Shown here: one piece after another, positions 14,761 to 18,640 of the stretch
Layout: each line of letters starts with the position of its first letter
How positions within the stretch are numbered: the first letter of the stretch is position 1
Assembly: GCA_021788795.1 (NCBI GenBank)
Contig: JAJYKG010000013.1
Span: forward strand, 1-18,640
Direction: 5' to 3'
Length of the DNA stretch: 18,640 nucleotides
DNA from: Thermoplasmata archaeon
GTDB taxonomy: Archaea; Thermoplasmatota; Thermoplasmata; RBG-16-68-12
Notes under the pieces: generated by a model
What the model was told of the DNA's origin: nothing
Seen by the model: only the letters and a program-made list of their open reading frames with translations
Databases searched by the model: none
Translations under genes and position numbers: made by a program

Positions 14761-14783
14761 GGTAGGACTTGAACGTCGCTACC
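14761..14783 (-). promoter_or_regulatory. Inverted repeat at the porG transcription start/leader
   Basis: On the minus strand GGTAG-C-GAC-GTTCAA-GTC-CTACC can fold into an 8-bp stem with a single bulged C and a 6-nt loop. It lies between the AT-rich promoter core (14785-14810) and the porG start (14733), so it would be at or just after the transcription start. It could be an operator on DNA or a hairpin in the leader RNA. Confidence 0.4.
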
Positions 14784-14784
14784 G

Positions 14785-14810
14785 TAAAGTAAGTATAGCA
14801 ACTATAACGG
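14785..14810. promoter_or_regulatory. AT-rich divergent promoter between porGDAB and hypCA
   Basis: In a window near 70% GC this patch (TAAAGTAAG, then TATAGCAACTATA) is strikingly AT-rich. The core TATAG-CAA-CTATA (14794-14806) is a near-symmetric inverted repeat that offers a TATA-like box to each strand. On the plus strand it is 45-60 bp before hypC. On the minus strand it is about 60-70 bp before porG. This layout would allow shared control of pyruvate oxidation and hydrogenase maturation. Confidence 0.5.
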
Positions 14811-14830
14811 GAACGGAGTTGAACGCTCCT

Positions 14831-14846
14831 CGAGCCGTTGGGGGCT
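14831..14846 (+). other. Small stem-loop just before hypC
   Basis: GAGCC-GTTGGG-GGCTC (14832-14847) forms a 5-bp stem six bases before the hypC ATG and could mask its translation start. The short stem in GC-rich sequence may be chance. Confidence 0.25.
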
Positions 14847-14852
14847 CCGAAA

Positions 14853-15074
14853 ATGTGCCTGACCGTCCCCGCCAAGGTCCTCGAGATGCACGGCCGGAAG
14901 GCCGTGGTCACCTCCCGCGGCTGGACGCGTGAGGTCGACGCCAGCCACGTCAAGACGAAGGTCGGCGGTTTCCTCCTCGTCCAGGGCGGCGTCGCGATGA
15001 TGACGATCGGCCGCAAGGAGGCCGAGGAGATCCTGAGCGCCTGGGACGAGGTCGAGGCGGCCGGCGATGCATGA
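14853..15074 (+). CDS. hypC: Hydrogenase maturation chaperone HypC/HupF
   Basis: 73 residues. HypC carries the Fe(CN)2CO precursor with HypD and delivers it to the hydrogenase large subunit, using the Cys right after the initiator Met. The N-terminus MCLTVPAKVLEMHGRKAVV matches the family, and this fixes the start at ATG 14853 (Cys codon at 14856); the in-frame TTG upstream would bury the essential cysteine. The C-terminal helix (KEAEEILSAWDEV) is also typical. The conserved His of the family (H51 in E. coli, in LVHVGFAM) aligns with Gln44 here (LVQGGVAM), an unusual loss. The stop overlaps the hypA start by 8 nt. It is probably expressed from the AT-rich divergent promoter shared with por. 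Confidence 0.92.
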   Translation: MCLTVPAKVLEMHGRKAVVTSRGWTREVDASHVKTKVGGFLLVQGGVAMMTIGRKEAEEILSAWDEVEAAGDA

Positions 15075-15441
15075 GACGATCATCGCCCAGCAGATCGTCC
15101 GCGCCGTGCGCTCGGAGGTGGACGCCCGCGGCGCGAGCGCGTGCCGCTCCATCGATGTGGAACTTGGCCAGCTCGAGGGGCTCGACGCGAAGGACCTGCA
15201 GGCGGCCTTCGACCTGGAGGCCGCGGGGACGCCCCTGGACGGGGCGAGGCTGCAGGTCACGACGGTCCCCGCCACCGCCGTCTGCCCCTCGTGCAAGGCG
15301 GCGAAGCCGTTCGAGCTCCCGCATTCCCACACCCACGAGATCCCGCGGGCCGTCTGCCCGGATTGCGGCGCGGCCCTCGAGTTCCGCGGCGGGCGCGGGT
15401 TCGTGGTCCGACGCGCGGCGCTCGTGGTCGAGGACCCCTGA
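15067..15441 (+). CDS. hypA: Hydrogenase nickel-insertion protein HypA
   Basis: 124 residues beginning MHETIIAQQIV; H2 and E3 are the N-terminal nickel-binding residues of HypA. The zinc site is CPSC (73-76) and CPDC (97-100), and the C-terminus GFVVRRAALVVEDP fits the family. HypA with HypB places Ni in the large subunit. The spacing between the two CxxC pairs is 20 residues instead of 12 in E. coli. The extra loop contains HSHTH (86-90), which could bind metal; some archaeal HypA proteins also have long loops here. ATG 15067 is confirmed by the MHE start and overlaps hypC. No hypB, D, E or F is visible in the window. Confidence 0.93.
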   Translation: MHETIIAQQIVRAVRSEVDARGASACRSIDVELGQLEGLDAKDLQAAFDLEAAGTPLDGARLQVTTVPATAVCPSCKAAKPFELPHSHTHEIPRAVCPDCGAALEFRGGRGFVVRRAALVVEDP

Positions 15442-15506
15442 CCGCCGCCGGCTTCCGGGACAAGGCTGATATGGGGCGGCCCGTGTCGCCCAGCGACGGT
15501 GTGGCG

Positions 15507-16439
15507 ATGGAACTCGCGATCGAGGTCCGCGGCCTCCGCAAGGAGTACTCGGACATCAAGGCCGTGGACGGCATCGACTTCGAGGTCCGCCCCGGCCACA
15601 TCTTCTCCCTCCTCGGACCGAACGGCGCCGGGAAGACCACCACGGTCGAGATCCTCGAGGGGCTCCGCGACCCGACCGCCGGCTCCGCGAAGGTCTTCGG
15701 GGTCGATGTCACGCGTGACTACCGCAAGATCCGCGAACGCGTCGGCGTGCTCCCCCAGGACTTCGAGCCGTTCGACCGCCTCAACCCCCGGGAGGCCGTC
15801 GGCTACTGGGCCTCCCTGTTCGACCGGAGGATAACCGCGGCGGAGACCGCGGCGACGCTCGAGACGGTCGGCCTCACGTCGCGGGCGGAGACCCAGGCGA
15901 TCCACCTGTCCGGCGGTGAAAAGCGGCGGCTCGGGATCGCCATGGCCCTCGTCGGGAAGCCGGACCTCGTGTTCCTGGACGAGCCCACGACGGGGCTTGA
16001 CCCGGGCGCGCGCCGGGAGCTCTGGGGCCTCATCCGCGCCCTCCAGTCCGGCGGGAAGACGATCCTCCTGACGACGCACTACCTAGACGAGGCCGAGCAA
16101 CTGGCCGACGACGTGGCCATCATGAACCATGGCCGCATCGTGGCGCGGGGCTCGCCGGACCAGCTCATCTCCCAATACGGCGCGGGCACGACGATCGTCC
16201 TCGCGGGCGCGGGCCAGGCGGGATACGACGCCCTCCAGGCGCGGGGGATCGTCGCGCGGCAGGAGAACGGCAACGTCCTCGTGCATGTGGACGACCCGTC
16301 GCAGGTCCGCTGGACCCTCGCGAAGGTCGCGTCCATCGAGATGCCGCTGAAGGAGATCTACACGCGGCGGCCCACCCTGGAGGACGTGTTCCTCCGGCTC
16401 ATCGGGTCGCACATGAAGGAAGGGGTGCTGGCCGAATGA
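15507..16439 (+). CDS. ABC-2 type exporter ATPase subunit (DrrA/CcmA-like)
   Basis: 310 residues from ATG 15507 (MELAIEVRGLRKEYSDIKAV), preceded by GGTG at 5 nt; ATG 15471 in frame is an alternative start. Motifs: Walker A GPNGAGKTTT; Q-loop in VGVLPQDFEPF; signature LSGGEKRRL; Walker B LVFLDEPTTGLD; and H-loop TTHYLDEAE. The C-terminal ~80 residues form the extension typical of DrrA/NatA/daunorubicin-type export ATPases (ends PTLEDVFLRLIG). It powers the membrane partner that starts in its stop codon (ATGA). The substrate cannot be told. It lies 65 nt after hypA on the same strand, so it may be partly co-transcribed, but nothing links it to hydrogenase assembly. Confidence 0.93.
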   Translation: MELAIEVRGLRKEYSDIKAVDGIDFEVRPGHIFSLLGPNGAGKTTTVEILEGLRDPTAGSAKVFGVDVTRDYRKIRERVGVLPQDFEPFDRLNPREAVGYWASLFDRRITAAETAATLETVGLTSRAETQAIHLSGGEKRRLGIAMALVGKPDLVFLDEPTTGLDPGARRELWGLIRALQSGGKTILLTTHYLDEAEQLADDVAIMNHGRIVARGSPDQLISQYGAGTTIVLAGAGQAGYDALQARGIVARQENGNVLVHVDDPSQVRWTLAKVASIEMPLKEIYTRRPTLEDVFLRLIGSHMKEGVLAE

Positions 16440-17521
16440 AACGGATCCTCGCGGACGCGAAGGCCTTCGGGAAGCAGTACCTCCGCTCCCGGACCGGGAC
16501 CTTCTTCGCCCTCGCCTTCCCGGTCATCCTGATCCTTCTCTTCGGCGCCATCTTCAGCGGCAGCGGCACCTCGACGCTGCCCCTGTATGTGCAGGACCTG
16601 GACAACACCCCGGCGAGCCACGCGTTCCTGGACGCGCTCAACAACACCACGATCCTCGTCTACAACCCGATCCCGGCCAACGCGAACATCACGTCGTACA
16701 TCTCGGAGCATACGATCTCGCTCGCCCTCGTCATCCCCCGAGGCTTCCAGCAGGATGTCGTCAACCGCACGAACGTCACGGTGACCCTCTACGGCGACCC
16801 CACGCAATCCTCGTTCGGCATCGCGGCGGCCGCGGTCAGCGGGGCCATCACCGGCTTCAACTTCGGCGTGCAGGGCGCGAGGCCCGTGGTGAGCCTACGG
16901 ACGGACACCGTCTCCCAGCGGGGAACCAAGTACATCGACCTGTTCCTCCCCGGGATCATCGGCTTCACCGTGCTCACCACCCCGCTCTTCGGGATGACGA
17001 GCATCTGCGCCGAGTACCGCACGCGAAAGTACTTCAAGTTCCTCGGGACCACGAAGCTCTCGAAGGCGGAGTGGCTCGTGGCGAAGATCCTCTTCTACGT
17101 CCTCCTCATGTTCGCCTCGGTGGCCCTCATCATGGCGGCGGGCGTGCTCGTCTTCCAGATGGACGGCACCCTGACGCCCGTGGCCATCCTCCTCATCATC
17201 GCAGGGACCGTGGAGTTCACGTCCCTCGGGATGCTCCTCGGCATCTTCATCAAGGACCAGGAGACCTCCTCGGCCATCGCCAACGCGATCGGGTTCCCCA
17301 TGATGTTCCTGGCCGGCTCGTTCTTCCCGATCGACCTCTTCCCGCCGTACCTGAGGACGGTCGCCAACCTCCTGCCCCTCACCTACCTGAACCAGGGGCT
17401 GCAGGCGACCATGGTCCTCGGGAACAACGCCGCCGCGTTGGTGGACCTCGCGATCACCGCCGTCATGGCCCTGATCTTCTTCGTCATCCCCGCGAGGGCC
17501 CTGTCCTGGAAGGCCAAGTGA
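16436..17521 (+). CDS. ABC-2 type exporter membrane permease
   Basis: 361 residues with the ABC-2 (YhgE/DrrB-like) plan. One N-terminal helix (about 23-42, FALAFPVILILLFGAIF) is followed by a large outer domain (about 45-165, with several N-x-S/T sequons), then five helices grouped in the C-terminal half, including YIDLFLPGIIGFTVLTTPLF and FPMMFLAGSFFPIDLFPPYL. The latter is the family's hallmark 'FxxSGxxFPxxxxP' region. ATG 16436 overlaps the stop of the ATPase gene (ATGA), so the two are made together. The product exported is unknown. Confidence 0.92.
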   Translation: MKRILADAKAFGKQYLRSRTGTFFALAFPVILILLFGAIFSGSGTSTLPLYVQDLDNTPASHAFLDALNNTTILVYNPIPANANITSYISEHTISLALVIPRGFQQDVVNRTNVTVTLYGDPTQSSFGIAAAAVSGAITGFNFGVQGARPVVSLRTDTVSQRGTKYIDLFLPGIIGFTVLTTPLFGMTSICAEYRTRKYFKFLGTTKLSKAEWLVAKILFYVLLMFASVALIMAAGVLVFQMDGTLTPVAILLIIAGTVEFTSLGMLLGIFIKDQETSSAIANAIGFPMMFLAGSFFPIDLFPPYLRTVANLLPLTYLNQGLQATMVLGNNAAALVDLAITAVMALIFFVIPARALSWKAK

Positions 17522-17550
17522 ACGGGCGGCGGTGACGCGCCGCGGGACGC

Positions 17551-17562
17551 AGGCTTAAGCCC
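17551..17562 (+). promoter_or_regulatory. TATA-like element before the DNA glycosylase gene
   Basis: AGGCTTAAGCCC, a palindrome with a TTAA core, is centred about 31-36 bp before the candidate GTG (17587) and ATG (17593) starts. Core and spacing match those of the element before the gene at 11741, suggesting a common basal promoter and a near-leaderless mRNA. Confidence 0.45.
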
Positions 17563-17592
17563 GAAAGGCTCCTCCCGCGGCCCCGGGTGCCG

Positions 17593-18561
17593 ATGGCCGG
17601 ACCCCTCGCCCTCGCCCACACGCGCTCGTTCGTGGTCGAGCCGAGGGCTCCCTACCACTTCGACGCGAACCTGCACAAGCCCTCCCACTTCCCGTCTTCG
17701 GACAACGCGTGGGAGCCGGGCCGGGCCTGGATCACGATGCGGTGGGGCGGCCGGCGTCTCGGGCTCCGCCTCGAGGACCGGGGGACGGTCGATGCGCCGA
17801 GGGTGCGACTCACCGTCTTCTCCTCGTCCCCGCTGCCGGGCCGGGCGCTCCCTCCGCTCCGGGCCGAGATCGCGTGGCGGTTCAACTTCGACCAGGATCT
17901 CGCGCCGTTCACCGAGGCCTTCGCGGAGGACGAGGTCCTCGGCCCCGCGATCGCCCGACGCCGCGGCATGAAGCCCATCGCGGCGAACTCCCTCTACGAG
18001 ACCCTCATGGTCTATGTGGTCCTCCAGAACACGGTCATCCGCCGGAGCATCGCGATGCTCGAGGCGCTCTTCGACCGCCTCGGCCGCGACGTCCGCTTCG
18101 ACGGCCGGACCCTCTCCACGTTCTGGACGCCGGAAGAGATGGACGCCTCCGAGGAGGAGCTGCGGGGACTCAAGGTGGGCTACCGCACGAGGACGATCGC
18201 GCGGCTGACGGAGGCCTTCCGCGGCGGGATCGACGAGGTCGCCCTCCGCACCCGGTCGCGGGAGGACCAGGAGCGAGCCCTCTCCGCCCTCTACGGCGTC
18301 GGGCCCGCCTCCCTATCCTACCTGCTCTTCGAGGACTTCTACCGCCCCGACGGCCTGCGCGTCGTCCCGCCGTGGGAGCGGAAGATCATGTCCCGCCTCC
18401 TGTTCCGACGGAAGCTTGTGCCCGAAGCGAGGATCCTTCGGTTCTTCCGCACGCGGTACCCCGGGTACGACAAGCTGGCTTTCGACTACCTCTGGGAGGA
18501 CCTGTTCTGGCGGCACGAGCGCGAGCCCATCGACTGGCTCGCGGCGGAGATCCGCCGGTGA
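17593..18561 (+). CDS. HhH-GPD superfamily DNA glycosylase (OGG1/AlkA-like) with atypical active site
   Basis: 323 residues from ATG 17593; GTG 17587 is two codons upstream and also possible. The N-terminal ~100 residues are beta-rich, ending IAWRFNFDQDLAPFTEAF, as in AlkA/OGG1. A helical domain begins near 125 (MKPIAANSLYETLMVYVVLQNT). The helix-hairpin-helix is ALSALYGVGPASLSYLLF (229-246). In AlkA and OGG1 a catalytic Asp follows in a 'VPxD' or 'LPDD' segment. Here the segment is VVPPWERKIM (257-266), with no Asp; Glu262 is nearest. A Lys as in OGG1 before the loop is not obvious. It probably excises damaged bases, or binds them without catalysis. Single gene with its own promoter. Confidence 0.8.
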   Translation: MAGPLALAHTRSFVVEPRAPYHFDANLHKPSHFPSSDNAWEPGRAWITMRWGGRRLGLRLEDRGTVDAPRVRLTVFSSSPLPGRALPPLRAEIAWRFNFDQDLAPFTEAFAEDEVLGPAIARRRGMKPIAANSLYETLMVYVVLQNTVIRRSIAMLEALFDRLGRDVRFDGRTLSTFWTPEEMDASEEELRGLKVGYRTRTIARLTEAFRGGIDEVALRTRSREDQERALSALYGVGPASLSYLLFEDFYRPDGLRVVPPWERKIMSRLLFRRKLVPEARILRFFRTRYPGYDKLAFDYLWEDLFWRHEREPIDWLAAEIRR

Positions 18562-18640
18562 CGTCCGGCGGCGGTCCTGCGAAAGCGCGCGGGGGCGGTG
18601 CGATTCGCGTCGCGTCCTCGAGGCCGCCGCGGGCCACGAC
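18558..18640 (+). CDS. Possible start of a downstream gene, cut by the window end
   Basis: GTG at 18558 overlaps the glycosylase stop (GTGA), the same arrangement used for the hydrogenase protease at 4038. The frame stays open to the window edge (27 codons, Gly/Arg/Ala-rich: MTSGGGPAKARGGG and on). All other frames in this short GC-rich stretch are also open, so support is weak. No family can be named. Confidence 0.3.
   Translation, partial: MTSGGGPAKARGGGAIRVASSRPPRAT

Noticed and set aside
14761..14783. tRNA-like sequence on the minus strand (GTTCAAGTCC, like a T-loop)
   Set aside because: The bases that should pair in the T-stem do not (CGACG versus CCTAC), and no acceptor, D-arm or anticodon arm surrounds it.
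14838..14852. TTG start for hypC, adding five residues
   Set aside because: HypC needs Met-Cys at its N-terminus, which only ATG 14853 gives.
18386..18637. Minus-strand frame at the right end of the window
   Set aside because: It mostly overlaps the glycosylase gene in antisense and has low-complexity Arg/Pro/Gly content; nothing supports a gene.
1..18640. CRISPR arrays, insertion sequences, integrase or att sites, toxin-antitoxin pairs
   Set aside because: No regularly spaced repeats, terminal inverted repeats, transposase motifs or tRNA-flanked duplications were seen; gene composition is uniform.

Overview
The window is about 18.6 kb of very GC-rich, densely packed DNA. It looks archaeal. 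The four-gene pyruvate:ferredoxin oxidoreductase is in gamma-delta-alpha-beta order. Several genes at the heads of transcription units have an archaeal-type BRE/TATA element about 28-36 bp before the start codon, which implies leaderless or near-leaderless mRNAs. Two surface proteins have single membrane anchors and proline-rich cytoplasmic tails, one of them with PKD and beta-propeller domains. A high-GC member of the Thermoplasmatota or a related uncultivated euryarchaeal lineage is my best guess. That rank is inference; domain Archaea is much firmer.

Layout. (1) Positions 2-4622, plus strand: the 3' part of a membrane-bound group 4 [NiFe]-hydrogenase / complex I-type operon. It holds the end of an antiporter-like NuoN/M subunit, then NuoA-, B-, C-, D-, H- and I-like subunits, then a HycI-type maturation endopeptidase. 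Every junction overlaps or abuts. The NuoD-like subunit keeps both CxxC nickel-iron motifs and a cleavable C-terminal tail, so it reads as a true hydrogenase and not as a quinone-reducing complex I. (2) 4619-8137, minus: a giant secreted, membrane-anchored beta-propeller/PKD protein that shares a CTAG stop palindrome with the protease gene. (3) 8356-11125, plus: a tldD-pmbA (tldE) metalloprotease pair. (4) 11148-11741, minus: a small proline-rich single-pass membrane protein with a leaderless-type promoter. (5) 11827-14733, minus: the porGDAB operon, ending in a hairpin followed by a T-run. (6) 14853-15441, plus, divergent from por: hypC and hypA, which encode hydrogenase maturation factors. 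(7) 15507-17521, plus: an ABC-2 type exporter (ATPase and permease). (8) 17593-18558, plus: an OGG1/AlkA-like HhH-GPD DNA glycosylase that appears to lack the usual catalytic aspartate. A possible new frame begins at its stop codon and runs off the window.

How the genes work together (inference): Por oxidises pyruvate and reduces ferredoxin. The membrane hydrogenase would re-oxidise ferredoxin, reduce protons to H2 and pump ions. HypA, HypC and the HycI-like protease build and process its [NiFe] centre. The window thus holds most of a ferredoxin-to-H2 energy-conserving loop, with por and hyp genes driven from one divergent, unusually AT-rich promoter region. Points most worth a second look are the NuoA-like subunit within a true hydrogenase operon, the His-to-Gln change in HypC, the His-rich linker in HypA, and the altered active site of the glycosylase. 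No rRNA, tRNA, CRISPR array, transposon or stretch over 300 bp without a gene was found. The longest gap is 8138-8355.
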